64,000 nt of DNA, taken from positions 1 to 64,000 of the forward strand of contig CAZDIJ010000004.1 of the NCBI GenBank assembly GCA_964505475.1, given 5' to 3'. How positions within the stretch are numbered: position 1 is the first letter of the stretch; the number at the start of each line of letters is the position of its first letter. Under the pieces are notes generated by a model. The model searched no databases. It saw only the letters and a list, made by a program, of their open reading frames with translations, and was not told where the DNA came from. Source of the DNA: JAGXQV01 sp964505475. GTDB taxonomy: Bacteria > Pseudomonadota > Gammaproteobacteria > Burkholderiales > Sulfuricellaceae. Positions 48,250 to 56,618 of the stretch are shown here, piece by piece. The position numbers and the translations under genes are program-made.

Positions 48250-48912
48250 TTAAATCGGGTTGGCGATCCAGGCCGCGATGGCGTTGATTTCGGCGGTGCT
48301 GAGGGTGGACAGGTAGCCCATGCCGCCGCTGTCCTTCTGGATCGCGTCGAGTGTTGCTTGGGGATTGACCCCTTTCATTGTGTTGTAGGTATTGGTCTTG
48401 GGGTTGGCGCCGTGGCAGGCGGAGCAATGCGTCATGTAAAGCGAGCGGCCGTCGGTTGACGGGGTAGCGGTTTTTTGCCGGAAGCTCAGATTCAACGAGC
48501 GCAGCGACGCGGCATCGTAATTGCCGGGAGCCAGCAGATCGCTGCCGGGCTTGCCGGCGGCCTGATAGACGGTGACTTCGTGGAAGAAACCCTCCGGCAT
48601 GGTGAAACTCAGCACTTTGTGGCTGCCGGCGGCGGGGCTTTTCAGCCGGGCTGGGGTGGCGGCGCCCGGCGCGTAAGGGGTGAACCCCCCGGTTTCATCC
48701 ATGAACAGCAGTGAGTTGTTGAGCATCACCGCCAGGTAGATATTCTGGGTGCTGGCTGTGGCGGCGGTGTAGGTTAGCTCCAGCGATTCACCGGGCTGCA
48801 CCACGGTGCGGTTGGCGGTAAAACTGTCCGCCATGGAAAGCGCGGCGGCGGCGCTAAGCGCAAGAGCGGCCGCCACGGCTAAATATATTTTGGCCGGTCG
48901 GAATTTGAGCAT
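48250..48912 (-). CDS. Monohaem c-type cytochrome with N-terminal beta domain (paralogue 1)
   Basis: A 220-residue exported protein: signal (about 1-28), a beta-sandwich-like domain (TANRTVVQPGESLELTYTAA ... NNSLLFMDETGGFTPY), then a cytochrome c domain with THCSACHGANP and a late Met in GGMGYLSTLS as probable axial ligand. Two paralogues follow upstream at 49183 and 49939 with the same architecture. Periplasmic electron carrier; partner unknown. Confidence 0.85.
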   Translation of the reverse strand: MLKFRPAKIYLAVAAALALSAAAALSMADSFTANRTVVQPGESLELTYTAATASTQNIYLAVMLNNSLLFMDETGGFTPYAPGAATPARLKSPAAGSHKVLSFTMPEGFFHEVTVYQAAGKPGSDLLAPGNYDAASLRSLNLSFRQKTATPSTDGRSLYMTHCSACHGANPKTNTYNTMKGVNPQATLDAIQKDSGGMGYLSTLSTAEINAIAAWIANPI

Positions 48913-49010
48913 GTGGTAACTCCTGAATATGGGTTGCGATGTTTGGTGTCGGTAGGCGGCATGGTCGCCATGAGTTCATTATTCCGTCGCAATCTTAAGC
49001 AATGCTTAAT

Positions 49011-49140
49011 ATGCCTCTAAACTATTCTCAGCTATCGCCCCTTCCCCTGCTTGCGGGGGAAGGCCGGGATGGGGGGCAAACAGCGGCGGCCATGCGGGCA
49101 AACGCCCCCACCCCACCCCCCCCCGCGCGCTATGCGCGCG
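49011..49140. mobile_element. MITE-like element, one end missing, yet flanked by 9-bp direct repeats
   Basis: The left end ATGCCTCTAAACTATTCTCA is identical to the inverted end of the copy at 1-46. The body matches the reverse complement of 44399-44570 up to GCGCGCTATGCGCGC and then stops, lacking about 40 bases and the second terminal repeat. ATGCTTAAT nevertheless flanks it exactly at 49002-49010 and 49141-49149. It lies between two paralogous cytochrome genes. Confidence 0.8.
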
Positions 49141-49182
49141 ATGCTTAATAGTGCTGCTTCACCGGTTTTCGCCCCGGAATAA

Positions 49183-49854
49183 TTAATGGCAATCGAAGCG
49201 CGGATTGGTAATCCAGGCGGCGATGGCGATAATCTCGTTGCCGGTGAGCGGGGAGAGCTTGCCCATGCCGCCCTTGTCTTGCTGGATGGCGGCAAGCGTG
49301 TTTTGTGAATTGACGCCTTTCTGGATGTTGTTGCGGTTGCTGACGGGGTCTTCATTGTGGCAGGCGGCGCAGTGCGCGGCGTACAGCGCGCCGCCGTTGA
49401 TTGCGGAACCGGCGCCCGGCGCTTGGGTAAAGCTCACGTTCGTCATGCGCAACGACTGGGGGTCGTAATTTCCCGGCGCCAGCAGGTCGCTGCCGGATTT
49501 GCCGAGCGCCTGGTATACCACCACGTTTTCGTAAAAGCCCGCCGGCGGCGTGAAGGACAACAGGTTGTGGATGCCCGCCGCCGGTGCTTTAAGCCGTGCG
49601 GGGGTCGGCTTGCCGGGCGCGTAGGAAGAGAATCCTCCCTTTTCATCCATGAACAGGAGGGAGTTGTTGAGCATGATCGCCAGATAGAGATCCTGGGTTT
49701 TCGCTTGATCCGCGGTATAGGTGAGCACCAGCGTCTCGCCGGGCAGAAACACGGTATTGTTGGCGGTGAAATTGTCCGCTGCGGCGGATGGCGCTCCCGC
49801 CAGCCCAGCCAGGCAGGCCACGGCGAGGCTATTTTTCCTGATTGCGGTCTTCAT
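49183..49854 (-). CDS. Monohaem c-type cytochrome with N-terminal beta domain (paralogue 2)
   Basis: A 223-residue paralogue of the 48250 gene: signal (about 1-26), DNFTANNTVFLPGETLVLTY, NNSLLFMDEKGGFSSYAPGK and a haem site AAHCAACHNEDP, with Met in GGMGKLSPLTG. It ends ITNPRFDCH with an extra Cys. Similarity to paralogue 1 covers the full length, so tandem duplication is likely, later split by the MITE insertion. Confidence 0.85.
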   Translation of the reverse strand: MKTAIRKNSLAVACLAGLAGAPSAAADNFTANNTVFLPGETLVLTYTADQAKTQDLYLAIMLNNSLLFMDEKGGFSSYAPGKPTPARLKAPAAGIHNLLSFTPPAGFYENVVVYQALGKSGSDLLAPGNYDPQSLRMTNVSFTQAPGAGSAINGGALYAAHCAACHNEDPVSNRNNIQKGVNSQNTLAAIQQDKGGMGKLSPLTGNEIIAIAAWITNPRFDCH

Positions 49855-49938
49855 GATTTTTCCAGTAGCAGATGGAGAAATAGCCCCAGGCGGATTGCGA
49901 TTTTTTTCGCAATCCGCCTGGGGCAGGGCAATACCTTG

Positions 49939-50613
49939 TCAGCGCGCGGTCGCCAGCCATGCGGCGATGTCGATCACGTCGTTGCTCGAAAGTTTTTTCA
50001 GATATTTCATCGGATTGAGGGTGGCGTTCTTGGCCAGGGTTTTTTTCGGGTCAACGCCTCTTTGGATGTGGCCGAGGTTGTATTTTGGGTCGTTGTGGCA
50101 GACGAAGCAGTGTTGCTGGTAAAGCGTGGCGCCATTGGATGCGGATGCGGTGGTTGCGCTCAGTTCCGCCGGGCGGTCCATGAACGTCACGGTTTTGCTT
50201 CGCCGGGTGTCGATTTCATAATTGACGCCGGAGGCGGTGGCCAGCACGTCGGCGCCGGGCTTGGCTTCGGCCACGTAAAGGCTGAGGTCATACTTGAAGT
50301 TTTGCGGCGCGGCGTATGTCAGCAACTTATGGGTGCCCGCCGTCGGTTTTTCGAGCCGCGCCGGGGTGGCGGCGCCCGCCTGGTAAAGCGTGAAGACGCC
50401 GTTGCCGTCCATGAAAAACAGCTTGCCATCCACCATTACCGCGAAATACAGGTTGTTGCCCGTCGCCGCGTCGGCCTGGTAGGTCACCTCCAGGGTTTCG
50501 CCCGGCATCAGTGCGTTGCGGTTGACGGACAGGCCGCCCGCCCAGGCAATACAGGGAACCAGCGCCAGCGTTGCGCACAATGCCGTCAATTTTTTGTTCA
50601 TCTTGTCGAACAT
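49939..50613 (-). CDS. Monohaem c-type cytochrome with N-terminal beta domain (paralogue 3)
   Basis: A 224-residue, more divergent member of the same set: signal (about 1-27), LSVNRNALMPGETLEVTYQA, DGKLFFMDGNGVFTLYQAGA and haem site QQHCFVCHNDP; the axial Met is probably in NPMKYLKKLS. ATG at 50601 (MNKKLTAL) is an alternative start. It lies 66 bases after the large Cys-tailed exported protein, which suggests the two are expressed together. Confidence 0.85.
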   Translation of the reverse strand: MFDKMNKKLTALCATLALVPCIAWAGGLSVNRNALMPGETLEVTYQADAATGNNLYFAVMVDGKLFFMDGNGVFTLYQAGAATPARLEKPTAGTHKLLTYAAPQNFKYDLSLYVAEAKPGADVLATASGVNYEIDTRRSKTVTFMDRPAELSATTASASNGATLYQQHCFVCHNDPKYNLGHIQRGVDPKKTLAKNATLNPMKYLKKLSSNDVIDIAAWLATAR

Positions 50614-50679
50614 TTCTTTCTCTCCTTGAATAATTCGGGCGCGGGGCGATTTTCGCCCGCGCCGGGTCGTGTAACGCGA

Positions 50680-52497
50680 TCAGCGCATCCCGATGACTTC
50701 CGAGATCGGGCAGGCGCCACAGTTGCCCAGCACGCAACCGCCGCAGAAGGATGCGGCGGCGGGAGCCTGGGTGGAACCGGCAAAGCCCTGAATGGCTTGG
50801 GGCGGCATGACATAGTGTCCGGTGGCGGTCGAGGGGTTGGTGGCGGCCGTAATCAGCAGGCTGTTCGCCTTGCGTAGCGCGTCGGCGATGCGGTTGAGCG
50901 CGGAAATGCTCAGCTTGCGCTGCCAGCACAGGCAATGCCGCACGTAATCGCGGTAGCTGGCGTACTTGATGGTCTTGGTGGCGGCGTCGTAGACATATAC
51001 CTTGTCCGCCGCGCTGTTGAGGCGGGAGAGCATGGTCGGGGAAACGATCAGATAGGTGACGCCGTCCACGATTCTGGTGGAGTAGGTTCCCACCTTGCTT
51101 TCGACCTTGGCGGTGATGTTGTGTCCCATGACGTCGCCGCCGGCCAGCGGGTTGTTGGCGTCGGCAGGCTTGAAATAGACATCGTAGGTGCTGCCGGGGT
51201 CGCGGGAGGAACCGTAAATTCTCGGCGCCAGGGTGTCGTAAGGGGTGTAGATGTCTTTTTTGCTTTTCACCCAGGCTTCCAGGGAGGTTACGCCGGTATC
51301 CTTGGTGGCGCTGGAGAAGACCACCTGGTCGGGGCCGAATGGGTGCTTGGTATGGTGTTCGCGCCACATCTTGTCGCCCGGCTGGAAGGTGACGCTGATG
51401 TTGTGGGCGGCGGGAATCAGGCTCGGGCTATTGGAGGCGCCGATCAGTTGCGAAAGGGGAATGGTCTGGCCGCCCAGATCGACTTCCATGGTGGTATAGA
51501 CGGTTTCCGACTTGGCGGTGGTCATCACCCGCATCGAGCCGTCGGGAAGCGCGGCATAGGAGGCCACGCGGGTCAGCGGCGCCTTGGCGACGGTATCCAG
51601 CGCCACGACCTGGGGCGTGGTGGCGGCCGGGTCGATGCGCAGAACTTCGCCGTCCTTGAAGGAGATTACCGAAAACTTGATGCGGTTGGTGGTGGCGTCG
51701 TAGGAGAGCGCCCCCATCATATTGCCGATATAGGTGTCTTTCACCGCCTTGGTGACCACCTTGTCGTAGAGTTTTTCCCGTTCGAGCGCCTCGATGGTGG
51801 CCAGCCGGTCGGGATCGGTGTAATCCATCTTGTCGGCGGCCTGGGAGGCGTCCCCGCCCGCCGCCGCGATCGCTTCGATCATCCGCACGGCGCTTTGCCC
51901 GGCGATGTTGCGGGCGTAAAGGAGGGCGGCGGCGCGCTTGGTCGCGGTCAACGTGGTGACGCTCGCCGCCTCTTTCATTTGCCGGCTGAGCACCCCGGCA
52001 ATCACGGTGGCCTTCGCCAGCGCATCCGCGGCGCTGGAACCCGCCGCGACGTAATCCGTATAGAGCATTTCGCGGCTGACCAGGAAGTCGCGCATGACGA
52101 TGCCTTCCGCTTCGGCGAGCGAGAAGCCGGTATCGTTGTCGATCTCGTTCTGCACCAGGGTGGCAAAGGGGGAAACCACTGCGTAGCGGCCTATCGGCGC
52201 TTCCAGCGCATAAGCGCTCTGGGTCGAGGTCGCCGGGATTTCGGCGATAACCGGGTACTTGCTCTCGTCACCGTTGCCGACCGCCAGGGTGAACGATCCG
52301 GTGGCGGCGGTCGTGGCCTTGGTTTCGTCGGTATCGCATGCCTTGTTGCGGTTCTTGTCCAGGCAGACGGTCGCCCCCGATACCGCGCCGCCCGCCACTA
52401 CCTTGCCCGAGATGCTGGCGGCGGCGTGGGCTTGCAGGGAGGTTCCGAGCGCCAGCGTCGATAGTACCGCGAGATGAATTTTGGAAAGTTTGAACAT
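50680..52497 (-). CDS. Large exported protein with Cys-rich C-terminus, unknown function
   Basis: A 605-residue protein with signal peptide (MFKLSKIHLAVLSTLALGTS, then LQAHA). The first mature 60 residues (ASISGKVVAGGAVSGATVCL, then DKNRNKACDTDE) look like a carboxypeptidase-regulatory/CnaB-type beta domain. A long central region follows without recognised motifs, then a Cys tail: RHCLCWQRK at about 525 and FCGGCVLGNCGACPISEV at the end. Seven C-terminal-region Cys could bind metal or form disulfides. It is the first gene of the cytochrome set; perhaps an outer-surface redox or binding protein. No known family recognised. Confidence 0.75.
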   Translation of the reverse strand: MFKLSKIHLAVLSTLALGTSLQAHAAASISGKVVAGGAVSGATVCLDKNRNKACDTDETKATTAATGSFTLAVGNGDESKYPVIAEIPATSTQSAYALEAPIGRYAVVSPFATLVQNEIDNDTGFSLAEAEGIVMRDFLVSREMLYTDYVAAGSSAADALAKATVIAGVLSRQMKEAASVTTLTATKRAAALLYARNIAGQSAVRMIEAIAAAGGDASQAADKMDYTDPDRLATIEALEREKLYDKVVTKAVKDTYIGNMMGALSYDATTNRIKFSVISFKDGEVLRIDPAATTPQVVALDTVAKAPLTRVASYAALPDGSMRVMTTAKSETVYTTMEVDLGGQTIPLSQLIGASNSPSLIPAAHNISVTFQPGDKMWREHHTKHPFGPDQVVFSSATKDTGVTSLEAWVKSKKDIYTPYDTLAPRIYGSSRDPGSTYDVYFKPADANNPLAGGDVMGHNITAKVESKVGTYSTRIVDGVTYLIVSPTMLSRLNSAADKVYVYDAATKTIKYASYRDYVRHCLCWQRKLSISALNRIADALRKANSLLITAATNPSTATGHYVMPPQAIQGFAGSTQAPAAASFCGGCVLGNCGACPISEVIGMR

Positions 52498-52706
52498 GAA
52501 TGACCCCTTGGTTAGGTTGTTGAAATAAAGCGATGCCTGACTTGTTCGTTATTGAAAGGTGCGAGTGTTGTCGCTGTTTATTGACCGGGAGCAATATCGC
52601 AACCTTTGTGCCAGCATGGGTATGCATGCAAAACAGCCGGTTATGGCGGCGCCGGGCAACAAGGCGCGTGCGAAAACGCACACCTGTTCGATTTGGCACG
52701 GCGCGC

Positions 52707-54695
52707 TCAATCCATGGCGAGATTGACCTTTACCCACAGGTTGCGTCCCGGCTCGTAAACCCGCCCGACAGGATCGAAGCCGATCACCGGTGAGCCGGCG
52801 CGATTGATGTGCTCGGCGTAGTGGCGATTGAACAGGTTGTCCACGCCGGCCGAGACCAGCGCGCCTTTTTTCGGGCGATAGGCGGCGTTGAGGGAGAACA
52901 CCGCGAAGCCCGGCGTTTCGGCAAAGTCCTGGCCGACGATGGTGCCATAGCCCGGATGTATCCGGTCTTGCGCCGCCACCAGCCGCAACAGCGCGCCAAA
53001 GGCATAACGGCGGTCGTCGTAGGCGATGCCGGCGCGTCCTTCGAGCGGCGGCATCTGCGCCAAGGGGACGTTGTCGCTGCGGTTTTCCCCGCGCGTCCAG
53101 GCGAGGGTGCCGCTCAAGTTCCAGAATCCGGCCAGGCGCCATGCGAAGTCGGCCTCCAGGCCATAAGTGCGGGCGGCGATATTGCGCGCGGTGTTGTCGT
53201 TGCGCACCAGGATGTAATCCGCCAGTTCCGAATGGAAGAACGACAGCGCGCCGTGGAGGCGCTCGCCGCTCCAGATCAGGCCGAGATCGAGTTGGGTATT
53301 GGTTTCCGGCTTGAGGAAGAAATCGCGGTTGCGTTCCCACCAGTCGGCGGGACGCTGCGCCTGCCCGATTCCGGCGAACAGCGACAGCGGCAGGCTTTCC
53401 GCATCGCGCTCGTAACGCACGAAACCTCCGCGCGCCTGCTCGGCCAGGCGGCCGCCGGCGCCGGAACCGCTGGTCTTTTGGTTGCTTACCGTCAGCCAGT
53501 CGCTGCGCAGTCCGCCGATCAGGCGATCCTGTATGCCGAGTTCGTAGGACAATTCGGCATAGGCGCCGGTGTTGTCGAATGTCATGTCCGGCGCCCGCGC
53601 CTTGGCTCCGATGTCGATGTCGGCGGACGCCGTGGAGCCTAGCGGCACGGCTTTGACGAACGACCGCAGGGTGTGGCTGTTGCGCTGGTGATCCACGCCG
53701 GCGGCGAGTTTCACTCCCTTGGCCGGAAGGAAATCGAACGCCAGCTTCCCGCCCTCGGTGGTGCGGTCGGGGTTGGATAGCGTGTAGTAGGTGTAATTGT
53801 TGGTGGGTTGCACCGGACGCAAGGTGTAGTTGTCCATCACGTGATCGACATAGTTGTGGTAGGCCTGGAATTCGATTTTCTCCAGCCACGGCGCCAGGTT
53901 GGTGCGCTCTAAGCGCAGTCCGTAGCCGGTGCGGTCGAATTTCACGCCGTCCACGCTGCGGTCGGCATAGGCGGCCTGGCCGTCGCTGCGGTTCATCGTC
54001 ACCTCCAGCCGGGTGTCGGCATCGGGGGTCCAGCCGGCCGCCGCGGTGCCGCTCCAGCGGGTAAAGGCGGAATGGATTTTGGCGCCGTTGCCGTCGGCGT
54101 AATCGTTGGCGTCGGAGCGCGTCGCGTTCGCCCGCAAATAGCCGAGCGGCGCGCCCAGCGCCATGTCGGCCACCTGGTCGTTGCGCCCGAAGCTGCCGGC
54201 CATTGCGCTGACCTGGCCGCGCACGGCGGGTTCGCCGAAGCGCTTGGTGTTGCGCTCAAACAACACCGTGCCGGCGACGTTGCCGCCGCCATGGCGCACG
54301 CTCTGCGGCCCTTTCAGCACGGTGATGGCATCGTAGGATTCCGGGAAGACGTAGGCGGTCGGCGGATCCATGCGCGCGGCGCAGCCGCCCAGTACGTTTT
54401 CGCCATCCATCAGCATGTTGAGGCGCGAACCGGCCATGCCGCGAAATACCGGGTCGCCGCTGCTTCCGCCCTTGCGCGCCAGCGAAAATCCGGGGATGTT
54501 CTTGAGGTAATCTCCCCCGTCCTGCGCGGGGACGGGCTGGCGCGGCGCCTTGGGGTCGGTGCGGACGACCAGCGGGTCGAGCATCGGCGGCGCGGTGACC
54601 ACCACCTCGTCGAGGCGGACGCCATCGACCGCGGCGGCGGGCGCCGCGCCTAGAGTCAGTATCGCCGCGGAGGCGGCGGATCGGAATAGTGTCAT
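52707..54695 (-). CDS. oprC: TonB-dependent copper receptor (OprC/NosA-like)
   Basis: A 662-residue outer-membrane receptor: signal (about 1-22), TonB-box-like VRLDEVVVTA, plug domain with GGCAARMDPPTAYVFPES (Cys105, Met109: the CxxxM copper motif of OprC), and a 22-strand-type barrel ending NLWVKVNLAMD. It lies 56 bases downstream of hcp on the same strand, so both probably share the sigma-54 promoter at 56483-56498. The ATG at 54695 was chosen for its signal peptide; longer in-frame sequence runs through hcp in another frame. Confidence 0.88.
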   Translation of the reverse strand: MTLFRSAASAAILTLGAAPAAAVDGVRLDEVVVTAPPMLDPLVVRTDPKAPRQPVPAQDGGDYLKNIPGFSLARKGGSSGDPVFRGMAGSRLNMLMDGENVLGGCAARMDPPTAYVFPESYDAITVLKGPQSVRHGGGNVAGTVLFERNTKRFGEPAVRGQVSAMAGSFGRNDQVADMALGAPLGYLRANATRSDANDYADGNGAKIHSAFTRWSGTAAAGWTPDADTRLEVTMNRSDGQAAYADRSVDGVKFDRTGYGLRLERTNLAPWLEKIEFQAYHNYVDHVMDNYTLRPVQPTNNYTYYTLSNPDRTTEGGKLAFDFLPAKGVKLAAGVDHQRNSHTLRSFVKAVPLGSTASADIDIGAKARAPDMTFDNTGAYAELSYELGIQDRLIGGLRSDWLTVSNQKTSGSGAGGRLAEQARGGFVRYERDAESLPLSLFAGIGQAQRPADWWERNRDFFLKPETNTQLDLGLIWSGERLHGALSFFHSELADYILVRNDNTARNIAARTYGLEADFAWRLAGFWNLSGTLAWTRGENRSDNVPLAQMPPLEGRAGIAYDDRRYAFGALLRLVAAQDRIHPGYGTIVGQDFAETPGFAVFSLNAAYRPKKGALVSAGVDNLFNRHYAEHINRAGSPVIGFDPVGRVYEPGRNLWVKVNLAMD

Positions 54696-54751
54696 GTTGT
54701 CATCCCTTATTGATTTTATTTGCCGGCCGGTATGCGGTTGCGCGTGAAGGT

Positions 54752-56341
54752 TCAGGCCGACACGGCCATGGCTCGAATGTCCTGCTCGACATCTCCGATG
54801 GGAATCAGGCCGAAGCGCTCGACCAGGATGTTCAGCATTGCCGGGCTGACGAAGGCGGGCATGCGCGGCCCGATGCGGATGTTGCGCAAGCCGAGATGCA
54901 ACAGCGCCAGGAGTATCGTCACCGCTTTCTGTTCGTGCCAGGACAGCACCAGCGACAGCGGCAGTTCGTTCAATTCCATGCCCAGCCCATCGGAGAGCGC
55001 CTGGCAGATTTTGATGGCGGTGAAGGAATCGCTGCACTGTCCGACATCCAGGAGGCGCGGCAGGCCGTCGATGCTCCCGCCGACATGGCCGTGCACGCGG
55101 AACTTGCCGCAGCCCAGGGTGAGCACCGCCCAGTTTTGCGGCAAGGCGGCGGCCAGGCGCGAATAGTAGTCGCGCCCGGATGTCGGTCCGTCGCAGCCGC
55201 CGATGAGCACGAAACGGCGAATGTCGCCCCGGCGCACCGCGTCGACAAGGACATTTGCCGCGCCGAGGGTGGAGCGGCGGCCAAAGCCGACCACGTTGGT
55301 GGCGTTTGCCGCGTCGCTGGCGAAGCCCGGCTGCTCCAGGGCGCAATCGAGCACCGGCGCCAGATTGTCCGGGGAGGCATGACGGATGTCGGGGTGAGCC
55401 ATCGCGCCGACGGTGAACAGGCGCTCCCGATAAGCCTTGCGCGGCGGCATCAGGCAGGCGCCGGTCATGACGATGGCGCCGGGAAAGGATGCGAAGACCT
55501 TGTGCTGGTCGTGCCAGGCGCCGCCGTGGTGCCCGGCCAGATGGGCATGCCGCTTGAGTTCCGGGTAGCCGTGCGCCGCCATCATTTCCCCGTGGGTATA
55601 GACATTGATGCCGGTGCCGGCGGTTGCCAGCAGAATGCGTTCGAGATCGTCGAGTTCATGGCCGGAGACGAGTATCGCCTTGCCCTGCCTGACCCCCATC
55701 CGTACCTCGCTGGGTTCCGGGTGGCCAAAATGCGCGGTATTCGCCCTGTCGAGCAGCCCCATGCCTTCGACCGCCATTTCGCCGCAGCGCAGGCACAGCG
55801 CCAGCAATTCCTCGGCGTCGGGCCGCGGCCGCGCCAGGTAAGCCATGGCCTCGATGAGGAAGTTGCCGGTGCCGTCCGACGTGTGCCCCAGGGCGCGCGC
55901 CTGCCGCAGGATGGCCGCCAGCCCCTTGAGGCCGTAGGCGAGCATTTCCTGCAAGCCGACCAGGTCGGCGCCCAGCTTTTTCTGCCGTAACGGAATGGCA
56001 ATGATTTTCGCGGTGTTCAAAAGATCATTCTTGGTGGCTTGCCGCGCGTTCGCGTCCGCTCCGGTGATTTCCGCCGTCATGGTCTGTCCCCGGCGGATCA
56101 TCGCTTCTATCAGGCTTGCATCGAAATTGACATTGGTTACCGTGGCGAAAAGCGCGTCCTCGATAAACGGGTGATAGGCTGCCCTGGCGGACGGCGGGAG
56201 CCGCAGCAGCAGCACGGACAGCTCCCGCGCCATGTGGAACAGCACGTCGTGCAGTTCGCCGACTTCGGCGGGTTTGCCGCAGACCCCTGTTTTCTCGCAC
56301 CCGCTGTTTTCCCTCGCTTGTTCGCATTGGTAACAAAACAT
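54752..56341 (-). CDS. hcp: Hybrid cluster protein / hydroxylamine reductase
   Basis: A 529-residue Hcp. The N-terminal cluster motif is Cys3-x2-Cys6-x8-Cys15-x5-Cys21 (MFCYQCEQARENSGCEKTGV, then C); hybrid-cluster ligands appear in NVYTHGEMMAAHGYPEL, GACLMPP, LGCGKFR and WHEQKAV. Hcp removes NO and hydroxylamine under low oxygen and can drive protein S-nitrosylation. The ATG at 56341 starts directly at the Cys motif; an upstream ATG at 56374 adds 11 residues. It lies downstream of a sigma-54 promoter, and no hcr reductase gene follows; the next gene is a copper receptor. Confidence 0.95.
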   Translation of the reverse strand: MFCYQCEQARENSGCEKTGVCGKPAEVGELHDVLFHMARELSVLLLRLPPSARAAYHPFIEDALFATVTNVNFDASLIEAMIRRGQTMTAEITGADANARQATKNDLLNTAKIIAIPLRQKKLGADLVGLQEMLAYGLKGLAAILRQARALGHTSDGTGNFLIEAMAYLARPRPDAEELLALCLRCGEMAVEGMGLLDRANTAHFGHPEPSEVRMGVRQGKAILVSGHELDDLERILLATAGTGINVYTHGEMMAAHGYPELKRHAHLAGHHGGAWHDQHKVFASFPGAIVMTGACLMPPRKAYRERLFTVGAMAHPDIRHASPDNLAPVLDCALEQPGFASDAANATNVVGFGRRSTLGAANVLVDAVRRGDIRRFVLIGGCDGPTSGRDYYSRLAAALPQNWAVLTLGCGKFRVHGHVGGSIDGLPRLLDVGQCSDSFTAIKICQALSDGLGMELNELPLSLVLSWHEQKAVTILLALLHLGLRNIRIGPRMPAFVSPAMLNILVERFGLIPIGDVEQDIRAMAVSA

Positions 56342-56482
56342 TTTGCTTTCCCTGTGTTTTTTTGTGTGTTCCATGGCTGGCTGGTTATTCCCAACCGATA
56401 TGTTTCCGAGCCTGGCGCGATGGCCTTGCCGATCTCATGAAAATCGGTTCCCAAGTGCTTGGGCGGCCAACCGGCAAGGCCG

Positions 56483-56498
56483 TGCAATTCCTGTGCCT
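56483..56498 (-). promoter_or_regulatory. Sigma-54 (-24/-12) promoter of hcp
   Basis: On the minus strand AGGCACAGGAATTGCA has GG and GC exactly ten bases apart with the GGCAC-N5-TTGCA form. It is about 143 bases upstream of the hcp ATG. Two ATGGCGC-type motifs lie 42-92 bases further upstream. Confidence 0.7.
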
Positions 56499-56539
56499 GT
56501 CGGCAACATCATGGAATCAACGGGTTGGTTGGAAATTGT

Positions 56540-56575
56540 GTGTGGCAAATGGCGCGAGTGGGTGATATGGCGCAC
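56540..56575. promoter_or_regulatory. Candidate enhancer half-sites for hcp
   Basis: GTGTGGCAAATGGCGC (56540-56555) and GTGATATGGCGCAC (56562-56575) share GTG...ATGGCGC with each arm of the perfect palindrome at 57707-57740 (GTGTCATATGGCG). Their distance from the sigma-54 promoter fits an enhancer-binding-protein site. Confidence 0.5.
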
Positions 56576-56618
56576 GTTCGGTGCCGGCCAAGTCCTGCCC
56601 GAGCGGCGAGTTGCCGTA

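Noticed and set aside
52707..55346. Long frame extending the OprC-like receptor into hcp
   Set aside because: The extension overlaps hcp out of frame and has no signal peptide; the ATG at 54695 gives a clean one.
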